Source of the DNA: Isoetes taiwanensis
Taxonomy: Eukaryota; Streptophyta; Lycopodiopsida; Isoetales; Isoetaceae
DNA length: 64,000 nt
Direction: 5' to 3'
Assembly (NCBI GenBank): GCA_021234155.1
Contig: JAJEKV010000079.1
Span: 1,430,789-1,494,788, forward strand
Both the position numbers and the translations under genes were made by a program. Under the pieces are notes generated by a model that saw only the letters and a program-made list of their open reading frames with translations, ran no database searches and was not told the DNA's origin. Positions 1 through 11,614 of the stretch are shown in pieces (position 1 is the stretch's first letter; each line of letters starts with the position of its first letter).

Positions 1-1139
1 AAAAATCTATTCTATTCTTACCAACCATCATCTCACAGATAAGTTTTGCCCAAGTATTTTCTGCAATAGACTCATCATAGCCTCCCCTCAAACTTGCAGC
101 TACAATTTATTTCTTAAGAACACATCCAATGCTTCATGCCCTTCATGCATATTGTATATTTCATGGAGCTAATTTTCATATTGAGTATCAAACACCACTT
201 TCTATTACACCTGACCACTTTAACTTCTGAATGCTATCCCATCGCAAAGGCATAGTTTAATGGCTTGGTCATGATAAATGAACACATGTAGGTTACTCTC
301 AATAGGCTTCTATGGTTAGTGACAATAGACCAAATGAAGACAAATAAAAGCTCGGATACAGGATGTTGCTTACTAAACAACAGTTTGGAGCTATTATATT
401 TGCTTATTATCGGGTCGTTATTTCCACCTATTACAATGATGCCATGGAAGGATGCCTTAAAGAGTTGCAGTCTGCTTTCTCATAAATTCTGTTTTTTCAT
501 CACATGGGAATATACAATACAACCTTGGATTTTCAAAGATGTTGTAATTATAGTTTTTTCTTTTGATTTTAAGCACATGTTTCCTCCAACAAAACTTTGA
601 TTATCATGTGAGAAATATGGAAGATAGCATGGCAAATAAACATTGTGGCATACAATGACAAGTAATTTGGGTGATGCAAATAGGGATGGAGTCACCTCGG
701 CTCCAAATATTGAAGCAAAGTATTAAAAGCAAGATTGTGCCAAAAGGGGCTTTTTGTCTTGGTAGGGGAGTCATCTTTGCTCCAAATATTGAAATACAAG
801 GCTAAAAGCTATATCTTGGCATGTTGTTGTATCTATCAATGCATAACTTCAGTTGTGTTGTTACAACTTACCTTCTAATCAAAAGCTGCTTTCGAATTAT
901 TTTTTATTCACTTATTAATATGGCCATCCGTTTATATAGAGCCTATACTCCAGGCACACGCAATCGATCCGTGTTGGATCTTGAGGGAATAGTTCGATCT
1001 AACCCCCAAAAGGGATTAACCTCTGGCTTTTCTTGTAAGAAAGGTCGTATGGAAGGGGAACAAGCACACTTGGAGAGCGCAGTACAACGGAGAGTTGTAT
1101 GCTGCGTTCGGGAAGGATGAATCACTCCCCAGGAAAAAA
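1..1139. other. No recognisable gene; possible retroelement tail at the left edge
   Basis: I see no coding domain in this stretch. The first 20 bases (an A-run followed by CTATTCTATTCT) resemble the microsatellite tail of the LINE that ends near 42416, so a LINE inserted just left of the window may end here. That is inference from a very short match. Two near-repeats containing 'tcatctttgctccaaatattgaa' or 'tcacctcggctccaaatattgaa' lie around 690-800. Short ORFs here have no recognisable family and look like chance. Confidence 0.3.
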
Positions 1140-1189
1140 ATCTATTGATTCTCTTCCGGTCGGATAATATCGTAGGTGCGATGATCTAC

Positions 1190-1799
1190 TTGTGTTAGTC
1201 CTGTACGTCCTGGTACAGGACTATTCATGCACACCTCGGATCAGACCAAGAACAAGGCGTCAAATCCAGGTCCAGGTCAGTCGTCAAAAGCCCCGTAGAA
1301 GACCACGCAGAAGGTCATGCCCAAGAGTCAGCCAAAGAAGAAGCCGAGAATAGACAAATGACCCCGTGTCAGCATCAGCGTCAGCGTGATTCCAGGCACT
1401 TCAAAAGGCACCGCCAGCATTCCCGCAAATCAGGCCTCCTTCAGGAGTCGGCACCGAGATCTGTCATAGTATCTATATTGGGCCAAAGGCCATTGTACTA
1501 TATATATGAGTAGAGCCAGCATATAGATGAGTTTTTGTTCTTGTCTCCCATCATTTTCTTTCTCGATTGCGAGAAGCTCATGTGATATCAAGAAGTTTTC
1601 TTCACACTGTTGTGTTTCCTTTGTGTTCTTGTTTTCTCTTTCTTTTGTTCCTTGCAAATCCCGCGTGACGTAGCTCCCGGATTCTCCTGTTTGATCCAAG
1701 GGTCCTCACAGAGGGCTGTCTTGCAGGAGTTCCCGAACCCAGACCCCAAACACTGTCGCCGCTGCCGTGTCTGATCCTTCTTTCTTTCTTCTTTCCACT
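1190..1799 (+). promoter_or_regulatory. Leader/LTR-like region upstream of a gag-only retroelement
   Basis: A TATA-like stretch (ctatatatatgag, about 1498-1510) sits roughly 300 bases upstream of the gag start at 1800. It is followed by a CT-rich leader, as expected for the end of an LTR plus untranslated leader. I could not find the second LTR, a clear tRNA primer site, or convincing TG...CA ends, so the LTR limits are unknown. The call rests on position and composition only. Confidence 0.35.
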
Positions 1800-3485
1800 A
1801 TGTCTGCTCGTGCTTTCACTCCTGAAGAACTTCTTTGTCAAACGGCGGCTCGTTTGGAGCGCCATCAACGTCGCGAGGCTGTTCGGGATATGTATGACAA
1901 TGCTTAATATGACATTGAGGGAGGTCGTGTCCGCTCAAGAGCTCAGTCGGCACCACCTACTCCTCGGGTTCATTCTCGACCAGGGTCTCCCCCTGTGTGT
2001 CGGCATTGTTCTCAACCTCAGTCGGCAAATCATACACCTGTTCAGCCCACGCCTCATTATTTCCAGACTCCTGAAAGCACCTACATTACCATACCCTCGG
2101 GCCACACCCCTCTACCTTCGCAACCATCTTCTCCTCCTGCAGGGATGGGCTACCCTCAAGTTTCCTTTGGCCCTCCCCATGTTCATGAATTTCAGGCTTC
2201 CCCATCTTTTCAGCATGCTCTTCCTGTCTACCCACTCACTGATCTGAAGTTTAATGAAGAGGGTTCCCATGGTCCTTCACCACAGGACGCTCCTCTCTCT
2301 GGCCCTCTGGGTTTTTCTGTTCCAATACCACCTGGTTCGCAGCCCACGGCTGTTCTGACCAGCTATGTTCCTGCATATGCTCCACCTGTCTATGCGCCAG
2401 TTCAGCCTTCATCTCCTACCCACAATTTGAAGCTGACTTATCCTACTTTTGGCAACACTAAAGGCAAATCTCTGGATCAAAGTGCTCAAGCTCACATGGA
2501 GGAATTTGAGGTCTTGGCCATTCTCAATGGTCACGCTCAACCTCAACTCAAGTTTCACATCTTTTCTACCACGCTGCGAGGCGCCCCTCATCAATGGCTC
2601 ATGGCAAACAAAAGCCACTGGAAGCAGAATTGGCAAGAGATGAAAACGGCATTCCTCTCTCATTATGGCACCACGGATGATGATCAACTCCTGCTTAAGC
2701 AACTCAATGATCTTCAGCAGCAACCCACGGAGTCTGTGCGTGATTTTGCAGACCGTCTTCACATCCTTATTAGCAAGCTCCAGGAGTACCCCACGCAAAG
2801 CCAGATTCTTGTCTGGTTTCTGCAGGGCCTTCCTCCTGCCATTCGTCTCATGACGGAGTACCTGCGTCCCAAGTCTTTGGAGCAGGCAATTGAATTAGTC
2901 AATCACTCGGTCAACGTCTCCTCACGAGGTGTTGCCCTCACGGAACTACCTTTCATGCCCCCCGTCATGGTTCCTCAGAATGCTGCAGTCCAGCCTCAAC
3001 AAACCAATCCTCAACGCACTCAGATTTGGTGCCATATCTGTAAATATCAAGGACATCTGGCCAATGAATGCAACTCCTCAAATGGACCTCCTCATTGCAA
3101 AAGATGCAATATGTGCAATCATGCCACGGAGGAATGCACTCGTTCTCATCCTACACCCTTCAGACAGAAAATGGTTTTTCAAGTGCAAACCATGCCTCAG
3201 CAACAACAACCATATCAGCCTCAGTAATTTCAAGCTCAACAACCTCAACAGTATCAACAAACTCAACAATCTCAGCAAGCACGGGGACAAGGCTCCCGTC
3301 CACCTTTTGATCCCTCCAAGGCTCAATGTTATCATTGTCACGAATGGGGTCATACCACCACGGCGTGCCCTCAACTTCCTCAAGTACAAGTTGAACTTCC
3401 CGGAACAAATCAACCTGCTTCTGTACGCCTCACGGCTTATCAGCTGTGGGTTGCCAATGTAAACAAGGCCCACGACCTGTTTTGA
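1800..3485 (+). pseudogene. Retrotransposon gag with three CCHC zinc knuckles, two in-frame stops
   Basis: One reading frame runs from ATG 1800 to TGA 3483-3485 and is broken by TAA at 1905-1907 and TAA at 3225-3227. It begins MSARAFTPEELLCQ. A proline-rich N-terminal part is followed by a retrotransposon gag-like helical domain (about 2430-2900; motifs 'TLRGAPHQWLMANK' and 'SVRDFADRLHILISKLQE'). Three CX2CX4HX4C knuckles follow: CHICKYQGHLANEC, CKRCNMCNHATEEC and CYHCHEWGHTTTAC. A glutamine-rich linker separates knuckles two and three. Gag packages element RNA in virus-like particles. No protease, reverse transcriptase or integrase follows, so this is either a non-autonomous gag element or a 3' truncation. 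The gag identity is secure; the clade (probably Ty3-like) is inference. Confidence 0.8.
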
Positions 3486-4104
3486 GGAAGCCACCACGAC
3501 CCCCTCAACAAAAGAGACGTCAGCAGGCAGCATCTACCTCAAATCCTCTGGATCAACAAGCTCAAGAAGAAATATATCAGGCACTCAATCCTCCGATCCA
3601 GCAGTCAAATTGGGTTGGTTTGGTTTCCCGCCAGACCAGGGCTTCACGCCCCTTGAACATCATCCCTCACGACACGCAACCAGCTTTTGCTGTCGACAAA
3701 TCCCTCATGAAGATGACAAAAAGGTCCACTTCGCCCCAGACTTAGATAAACTCATGCCTCACGTCATGCCCAAGGTGAGACAGAGTATTCTCAAACTCAT
3801 GCAGGCTGCTGAAGGCCGCACGCTTGCAAATGTTCATGCAACAACCAGAGCTCAGCAGCGTTACGAGGCACCGTCGTCATCTACAGGCCCACGCTCTCAG
3901 CCGTATCCTAATATTGCTGCAGAGATCGAGCTTCTCAAAGAGGTTTCTGCTTCCTTACCTCAGACTCCTGCTCCCTTGGATCCTGCTGATCCATTTTCTC
4001 ATGTTCCTTTGGAACTTCAAGAAGAACTTGCATTCAAACGAACAGGATTTACACATGCAACCAATGCAAGATTAACAAGGTGCTGCGCACGAGGGGTCCG
4101 ATGA
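3486..4104 (+). pseudogene. Frameshifted downstream continuation of the gag-only element
   Basis: After the gag frame stops, coding-like sequence continues in another frame. An open frame from about 3610 to 4104 encodes a hydrophilic protein (motifs 'HEDDKKVHFAPDLDKLMPH' and 'DPADPFSHVPLELQEELAF') without a recognisable protease or polymerase motif. It has the same proline/serine/glutamine-rich style as the upstream gag, so it is probably the C-terminal part of the same ORF beyond a frameshift near 3480-3610. Similarity to a normal pol region is not visible. The sequence changes character abruptly after about 4075, which may be the truncation point of the element. Confidence 0.45.
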
Positions 4105-4560
4105 CCGCAGGGCTCGAAAATAGCAACGAGCCTAACCAGTAAAAATGCCGCTCGCTATTTGAGGCTACCGGAAAAAAATATTTGTTAGAGCATTTTTTAG
4201 TGTATTATGTCGAAAATTTGTTATTTTAATGTAAAAAAATTGCCGGAAATTTTTCAGGATGACCGGAATTTAACACAAGTGGGCGGATTTTTAGGGGAGG
4301 AACTCCCCTATTTTCGACATGTACATCCATTCTCTCCTTTAGTACACTTCTCCTTATGCTTCTGCCATCCTAGTTCCATACCAAGCACCAAAGACCAATA
4401 CCTTGCGCTCAAATCCCAAAGTCCATATGTCCAACTACATCCTACTCCAACAACACCTCAACACCTAAGCAGAACTTAGTAATGCAAATGCGTACCATCA
4501 CCTTCACAAAATGTCAATGTCTTAAAATAGCAATTCCGATTCAAACACTCTATTGTCTAC
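4105..4560. other. No recognisable gene
   Basis: The stretch holds two short unrecognised ORFs and no motif, repeat or RNA signature that I can support. Confidence 0.4.
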
Positions 4561-5090
4561 AACTACAACTTAAGCCACTTCACTCTCCGGCCATGGAGGG
4601 CAACCCTCCGTGCGCAGCACCTTGTTTTTATATCCCCCATTGCATTTGCAATGTTCATACCCTTTTTTTCACAACTAATATTCATTCATACCCCTTTGTA
4701 GCAGCAATCCCCTTTTTGTGAGTTTTGTAGTTTAGTACCCCCCCACTTGAAAATTTCTTGATTTGTACCCCATTTCGACATATGCAATATTCATACCCTA
4801 TTTTTCGCAACCAACATTCATACCCCTTTTCTCAATAATCCCCCCTCTATGATTTTGAAGTTTAATATCCCCTTATTCTGTTCATATTCCTCTTCTCAAC
4901 CATCCCCCGTTTGTGATCTTGTAGTTTAATATCCCCTTACTCAGTTAATACCCCTTTTTCTTAACAATCCCCCCTTTTAATATCCTCTTACTCAAAATCT
5001 CTTCATTTGTACCCCTTTTCCATATGCGATATTCATACTTCTTTCCTCATAACCAGTGTTCATACCTCTTTACCAACATTCCCTCCTTTA
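4560..5090. repeat. Degenerate pyrimidine-rich tandem-like repeat
   Basis: Variants of a phrase built from 'attcatacccc', 'aacaatccccc' and 'gtagtttaatatcccctta' recur many times with diverged spacing of very roughly 60-110 bases. Runs of C preceded by TA or AT are the hallmark. The strand is strongly C/T-biased. It has no coding sense and looks like an old, degenerated minisatellite. Confidence 0.55.
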
Positions 5091-7254
5091 TATGATTTAT
5101 AGGATCCTTCAAGGCTGCAATAATGCTTCGCAAAGACGTGCTAAAATTCCTCTATTCAGTGAATGAAATATTTTTATATTGCCCTGCAACCTATGCTGCC
5201 TACAGGGAGATGAGATCTAAATTAGCAAGAATTCTATTTCACATACAATCTAAAATTCTAATCATTGTAACTTTTGCCAAAATGATATAACATGACAATC
5301 ATGTTGCTGAGAATGTTGAGTCTAAGGACCAAACTGGATAAGCCCATTTAAGAACTAGACGGTATTATCCTTTATTTCACATTATCTTGCAAATCTGGGA
5401 ATAAAGTTAGATAACTATATTAGCTTATAATTAAGCAGAAATACAGTTCATATAGATTTATCAAATGCAAAGCATAGTGGCCACCACAACTGACATACTT
5501 AATGAGATCTAAGAGTGCATGTAAGATAATAAGGCGAATTGTCATAATACAATCACTCAAGGAGTAGGTACCAGAGATCGAAGCATGAAAGTTAGGAAAC
5601 TGTTGCAGCAATTTAGGACTTCAAAAAGCACTTCAGTAAATTGGAACAGTTTCGTGGCTTTAGAAGGAAACACATATGCTAAGATAACCATAACTACTGG
5701 ATATTACAACATATAATCCATACAGAATTTTGCTACAGCAAGCACAAGTGCCATATTAATGATTTAGAAGATATCATATGCTAAAACCCCATTGAACCAA
5801 AAATCCAACTCAGACAAACAACAGAGTTAGAAGTTCCCGAAACTAAAATCAAAAGGCCAAAATAACGAAGGATCCCTAGTGTTATGGAAGACATGGTTTG
5901 GATGGATATGATACAGAGATTTGACCAAGGCAGAAGACAATTTAAGTAGATTAACTAAATAGAGATCGTAGATAGTAGAATAATAACAGAAAGCATCTAC
6001 TTAAATGATAAGAACACATTAGCACTAATGAACTTGCTTGCAGATTAACGATGTAAAGAGGAGAAATTAGTGTGACGAAGGCATAAGCCAAACCCGATTT
6101 GGTTGGATGATATCATCATATAAATCTTCTTCGGCAGTGGAATTCCATATCATTTGAAGCCATGTTCTCTTTAGCAGTATTCAAACTGATTTGTAGCACA
6201 TGGCAAAAACCTGCGACTCTTGATGTTGTTAAGGATCCTAATAATCTGTATAAACTTATCAAACTGCTCGTTGCATAGAGTGCCCTCTAGTCGCCCTGAT
6301 TTTTCAAGAGACACACTGCATTCCTTTTGCTATATAGGGCAAACCATGATACGTGCTAAGAGAAATGCTTAGCATCCCAGATATTTCTGCATCAGAGAAA
6401 TTGTCATAGACATCCAGGCAATCGGAACTATTAGGTCTTACTTCCGCTCAAAATTAGGTCAGTGGTATTTCGACCAAAAAAACCCACATTTTGTGGAATA
6501 TTCCCTTATGTTCAATATTTTCATAAATGTAATGGTGTGCCTGCCAATTAATTAATCTCTTAGCGTGAAGGGACTTACATGGAAGTCGCGCGACTCTTGC
6601 CTCATAGGACAACAGAGATTCCCAAACATATGCAGAATGTGGTGTACTCTGACTTGTGATTGGGCATTTTCTTGCTAACCAATTCATCATGAAACAAGCC
6701 TAGAAATTATATCTTCTTTTGGACCCCAAATCTTAGTAATGACTTAAAGCCATGCTAAGTGCCTACACAACAAACAAATTGATACCTATTGATTTTAATC
6801 ATCCTGAAGATCACAATGATTTGGAATAAGATATATTTATATAATATGTCAGAAGCTAACTAGCATTGCCCAAGTTATTAGTAATGCAAAATTAGTGTGT
6901 AATGGTTGGTAATGCTTAAACCATTCCTAGTTAGGACCATGTCTCCACTCAAGGTCCCTATGAAGCAGTCCTGCCATGGCAGTTTTCAAATAGACCATGC
7001 ATGGTCAGAGTTTCCCAAATAAGATCAATAACTACTATTTTGGCATGAGTATAACCCATGCTTGTCGAATGTTATAAGTAAAGATTATTTTAAAGGCCTA
7101 CTATAATCATGCTGCTATAAGGTCCCTAAAGACCAATATTAGGCAGCAACCTATTCTTGAGAGATCCAGTTAGTGGAAGCTTAAATCAAGCAACTCTCAT
7201 TCCATTCGGCAAAACCAAACAAATGCAGGCGTCTTATGGAAATTTCACCTCCAA
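5091..7254. other. AT-rich stretch without recognisable gene
   Basis: I see no domain-bearing ORF, RNA gene or clear repeat. The longest ORF, about 78 codons on the minus strand near 6454-6690, matches no family I know and lacks supporting context. Decayed intergenic or intronic sequence is the simplest reading. Confidence 0.4.
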
Positions 7255-7495
7255 TGATCTAAAATGACCTTAACAAGATACCCCTTGTCTAATTCTGATT
7301 ACCCCATTTCTCCTCATCCTCCAATTCTGAAGTACAATCCCCCCATTATGCCCTCATTACCCCTATTAGACCTACTATTCAATTTCTACTCATCCCCTAT
7401 TCTAAATTGCAATCCCCCGTTCTAAATTATAACCCCCCATTAGTCCCTCATTACCCCTACTAACCCTGACTACCCCATTTCTCGTCACCCCCTCT
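7255..7495. repeat. Second pyrimidine-rich degenerate repeat block
   Basis: Phrases such as 'tctaattctgattacccca', 'ttctaaattgcaatccccc' and 'cctcattacccctatta' recur in this C/T-rich block. It resembles the 4.56-5.09 kb block in style (C-runs after short AT words) but has its own unit. No gene is visible. Confidence 0.5.
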
Positions 7496-9950
7496 TTGTT
7501 CATTTTTTTCATAAAAATTTCCATCTTAGTCAAACTGCTATTCCGCATTGCCAGGCGCCGCCGAGCCGCATTTGCACAACAGTTCTTTCAGGAGCAGCTG
7601 TCCTCAGCAAGAACGAAGGCATGGATGCGATTCGGGGAGCTGGAGCACGCCAGGGATCAGGTAACCTGTGATTCCGTTGTGCAAAGCTGACTCTTAGCCC
7701 AGCAATGAGCTAGGATAGTATGTTAGATCAGTCTTAGCAGCCTTATAGATCCTAAGATCACTAGCCTTAACGAATGGACCTAACCATGTATGTTTAGGTA
7801 GATAGTTTAGATATTATTCAGTATCTTAGTTCTGCTATGATGATGATGTTCCATTCTATGCTCTCCGGTGTATGTGGGAAGGGGGGTAGAGGCCCTGAAA
7901 CCTTCAGTAGCAGATGATTCTAGATAAGCCTCATTAAATCCCAGTTAATGCGGCCCATGTACAAGAGCCCGCCTGGTTGTGAGTGGCGGGGCTAGACCGG
8001 TGGAATAAGGAGGACTTGTCCCTTCACTAATTGATCCCTCTGGTGTGTAAAAGCCTACCATGGATCTCAGCAGGCTAGGCTTAATGGTTTGCCACTGTGT
8101 GGGGGCAAGGCATGAGCTCGACACCTTTTGGGTGGTGATCCACCTTCAATGAGGTTCAAGCCGAATAAGGGCAATGGCCCTCTCTCCTGTGATGGGCATG
8201 CATGCCTCTGGAGGGGGAGTGACCTGCCTCATCGGGGCTGGGGAGATGAAACCCAGTAGTAGCCCATTTGGCTACGTACCGGGTAGGCTACGGTCCAGTC
8301 CCTAGACTCTTCAACCTACTCTGCAAAGTGTACACTGGGAGGGGCGGATGGAGCGGACTACTCAACAGCCATGTTTCTATGCCAGCCCAATCCACTCTTA
8401 TGAATTCTGTCTGCAATGACTTCTGGAGACCCAAGCCGTCAGTCCATACCCTAGAGTCTGAGCCTTGGGTAGGATCTCCCATGTGATAATAATATTATGA
8501 TGTGTTTATACATGTATGATATGGTACAGTCACCCTTCGTGGTGACTCTGTTTATGTTGATGTCATGTGCTTATGTTTATTCACGCTTCTGCAGCTAGGT
8601 CGATCCCGAGGGAAGACGGGATAAATGACCCATCCATTCTTCCTCATCGATCCATAGCTACAGGATTGCGTCAGGTGGATGGCCTCTGTCAGCTTGGCTG
8701 CCAGGGGGATGAACTCCGCCTTCCAATACGATGGGGGCATCCTAGAAGTAGGGGACGTCACAGATTCCCGTGATTCTTTTAAATTACTATAGATTCCGTA
8801 TAATTCTAAGATTCCAATAAGATTCTTAGAGTTTTATCACATTGGTTTCAATTGTGTCTAGACTATGCCAAACCACCAGTTATTGGAAAGCTCTCGGCGA
8901 CTGCTGGAATTCAAGGGCGTGGGTCCCACCTTGATCTGACAACCCCACTGCAAGATACGGTCGTTTCAAGTTGACTAGAAAAAGGAAGCTTCCATGAAAG
9001 CTTCATAATAAATGCAATGCCACCTCATTACCTTTTTATTAATGAGAGTGCCACCTCCTTTAATATAAAAAAATTGCAATTAATAAAAAAATGAATGGCT
9101 AGGATTTCTCCTTCCCTTTTGATTCAACGGTCCAGGGATGTGGTGCATGTCTTCATGCATGCCCACATGTATGTGGCGCATGCCCCATGTATTCATAAAA
9201 TTTGGAAAAATTTGTATGTTCTTGCATTTTCTTCCTCATTTTAATTTTTAGATCTAAGCCATCTAAAGGATGATACAATCTACTGATCAATCTAAGCATC
9301 GTGCAAATCACACACAGCTTTACTCAAGATCACATGCTTTCACTACTCTCAATGCGAGAACTTGCCGTACTTCATTTGGTAGCCTCCCCAAAGCTCTATT
9401 TCGTTGATAGCAAATCCTTAGTCTACTGATCATTCGATCAATTAATCTATCAAACGTCCATAGGATAGGACGACCTCCATGCCTGTTTTTAACTATTGTT
9501 TGTCATGATCAACCGAGACGTTATTCTAGAGTAACTCAGAAACACAAATAGAGGCTCACATTTTGCAATTTCGCGGCAGAAACATTGGCAGAACCATCTG
9601 CAGAATGTCTGGCATTGGAGGAAACCTGATAGAAATGTTCTGGCAATCATCAAGCATTGGGGGAGCCAAAAAGGATTTTCAGAGGATTGTACTAGTGCAA
9701 CTAGTGCAATCCGTGCATCGGCATTGTCTCTTGCTCTGCAAAACCATCCTGGCACTGAATCTCTGGCCCAACCCTAAACTAAACTAAACTGGCAAATCCC
9801 TAAACTAAAAATGGACTTTGAAGACCATATAGACAGTGCCATGGCTTATCTTGTAGCCAGCAACAATGCCAAGGTCATTGCCATTGTGAAATGGTAGCCC
9901 GGGGTCTGCAAAGAGATCGCCTTGAGCAAAAGCTTGAAAAAAAAACACCA
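7496..9950. other. Unassigned region with a GC-richer block
   Basis: The part from about 7880 to 8780 is more GC-rich than its surroundings and could belong to an old transposable element, but I find no paired termini, primer site or recognisable protein. A 64-codon ORF at 7496-7690 contains an Arg-rich patch and is not recognised. The rest is AT-rich with no supported feature. Confidence 0.35.
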
Positions 9951-10450
9951 AAACAGTGTATTCCGGAATACATTTTCCACTTATAATTTTGAATCAAGAT
10001 CCAGTATCTCTGTCTTAAAAGCAAAAGAATCAATATCCCTTTATTTTTTAAAACCATGCCCCTGTATCCACACAAAACAGATAGCTCATCCCTGCCAAAA
10101 ACTCTAGTTGTTGCTGGTTTGGTTTTTCCTTTCGCTAATCCCTTCGGTATTTAGATCTATGTTCCTGTATCCCCACATAAAAAAAACAAATAAAATCGCA
10201 AGGTCATTCAAATCAACTGAAACAAAAAAAATTGTAAGATCATTGAAAATGCCGAAAACCCAGAAAACTTGGAAAAACTTGACTTTCAGAAACTTGTACA
10301 GCAAAAGTGTATTCTGAAATACACTTTGGCTTTTGAGCAAAACCAAAGTGTATTCTGAAATACACTTTGACTTTTAAGAAAAGCAAAAGTGTATTTCGAA
10401 ATATACTTCTGTTATGCTCGAAGAGCAAAAGTGTATTCCGAAATACAATT
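9950..10450. repeat. Cluster of short palindromes with core GTATTCyGrAATAC
   Basis: At least five copies of a short palindrome occur: TGTATTCCGGAATACA at 9957-9972, AAAGTGTATT-(4 nt)-AATACACTTT at 10304-10327 and 10345-10368, and diverged copies at about 10386-10409 and 10427-10448. They are separated by AGCAAAA/GACTTTT-type spacers. The same core reappears near 45.48-45.93 kb. Function is unknown; a hairpin-rich dispersed repeat is the plain reading. Confidence 0.7.
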
Positions 10451-10488
10451 TTGGTACTTTCAAATATTATATCATTAAAAAATGACTT

Positions 10489-10634
10489 ATTTTTTTTTTT
10501 TTTTTTTGAAGGATGACAATCTATTATCAAGAAAAATCAAGATACATACAAGGGACCTGTGACATGGGACTCAAAACCTAGAGGACGAAATAGTCCACTA
10601 AGCAAAACCACCCATACACAATATATACTCACAC
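10489..10634 (-). other. 3' untranslated end and poly(A) tail of the DUF4283 retro-copy
   Basis: Read on the minus strand, the sequence after the DUF4283 stop codon runs about 125 bases and ends in a poly(A) tract (poly-T at about 10490-10507 on the plus strand). This marks the 3' end of a reverse-transcribed RNA, as in plant LINE-type or processed copies. Just before the tail the text 'cttgataatagattgtc' resembles plant LINE 3' ends. I did not find the matching target-site duplication. Confidence 0.6.
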
Positions 10635-11039
10635 TCCTTGTGCCACCTTGAGGCGTTTAATGGCCTCATCACAATCAACATGGTCTACCACATCGAAATG
10701 ATCATCAACAGACATCAAATTATCATGCCACTGAATAGAACGAGGCGGGATAGCCTCGTGAGATGACATAACAGACTTCTTCCTTGCCGCCTTCTTCCAA
10801 TTGACTTGCTACCATGACTCTTTTGCACACAGAAGATTAGGACCATCAGCCATAACAACCTCAGAAACATGAGAGGAAGAAGCATCAACATGGAGAGAAG
10901 AATGAACTACAGGTACAGATGATGGCGCTAAAGACGACACTGTCGGAACTGGAATTAGAGCATCTTCCAGGGATGAGGATTGCAATACAACTGGTAAAGG
11001 TTGATCATGAATAGATGAAGAAGTAACAACGGGAGCTTG
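10634..11039 (-). pseudogene. DUF4283 protein, C-terminal part (split by the chromovirus)
   Basis: On the minus strand this continues the DUF4283 frame that is interrupted by the chromovirus. When one copy of the GCTTG target duplication is removed, the frame joins without a break (FQAQ next to APVVTSS). The piece encodes a Ser/Pro/Val-rich tail, one in-frame TAG after the motif LLCAKESW, a basic WKKAARKK patch, and a stop at about 10634-10636. DUF4283 regions in plants typically derive from LINE ORF1-like nucleic-acid-binding proteins. The internal stop makes this copy non-functional or at least doubtful. Confidence 0.65.
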
Positions 11040-11573
11040 TGTTACGAATACATTCTAAAAGTTAGAATGTTATGAGAAAATCCAGACTTTTATACAACCA
11101 TGGCATTAGAATTAGCTATTCTAATTGTCATGCCAATCATAGTGCACCATAGAAATAGAATTAGCTACTCTATTATTGGTTATCTATGATTGGAGGAGTT
11201 TAAAGAATAGATGATGCTAATCTTAGTCTGGTGTATTTCAGGAGCCAGAGCTAATAATGGATGAGAGGACGAGAATAGATCCTTGATAGTTTATAAGAAC
11301 ATGTTGTGGAATAATGGGGCATCATGGATTGTCTCCCATAAGATTGGCTTTGCTTAGATTGCATCATAGTTCAGGGGAGGGACTAGCGGCGGAGTCTTGG
11401 AGGCTCCTAGCGATTACTTCACTGTTTTGAAGTGCTAGTTCCGTGGTCGGGTGGTTGGACTATTTCTTTACTCCCGTTGTTCTCTGTAATCTCTTTATTG
11501 AATAAACAATCTACTCTTGTGTTTGCCAAATACATCTTTCCATCAATTGCCTTTTTTGCCCTTATTCGTAAAA
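11040..11573 (+). repeat. 5' LTR of chromovirus
   Basis: This is the 534-bp direct repeat of 16217-16750. A TATA-like sequence (tttataag, about 11290-11297) and an AATAAA polyadenylation-type signal (about 11499-11504) lie in the expected order for U3-R-U5. It starts with TG and ends AAAA rather than CA. The imperfect terminal inverted repeat TGTTACGAATA/TATTCGTAAAA is visible. Confidence 0.93.
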
Positions 11574-11574
11574 G

Positions 11575-11595
11575 TGGTGAACCCAACGTGAATCC
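11575..11595 (+). promoter_or_regulatory. Likely tRNA primer-binding site
   Basis: The sequence TGGTGAACCCAACGTG begins two bases after the 5' LTR, where a primer-binding site is expected, and starts with the usual TGG (complement of tRNA CCA). I cannot name the tRNA from memory; it is not the initiator-Met site used by the copia element in this window. Confidence 0.65.
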
Positions 11596-11614
11596 ATCTT
11601 GACGGTGAGCGGAT

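Noticed and set aside
7880-8780. Solo LTR or another element inferred from higher GC content
   Set aside because: No paired ends, target duplication or TG...CA termini could be identified.
9957-10450. CRISPR-like array
   Set aside because: The palindromes vary, the spacing is irregular, and the context is a plant nuclear genome.
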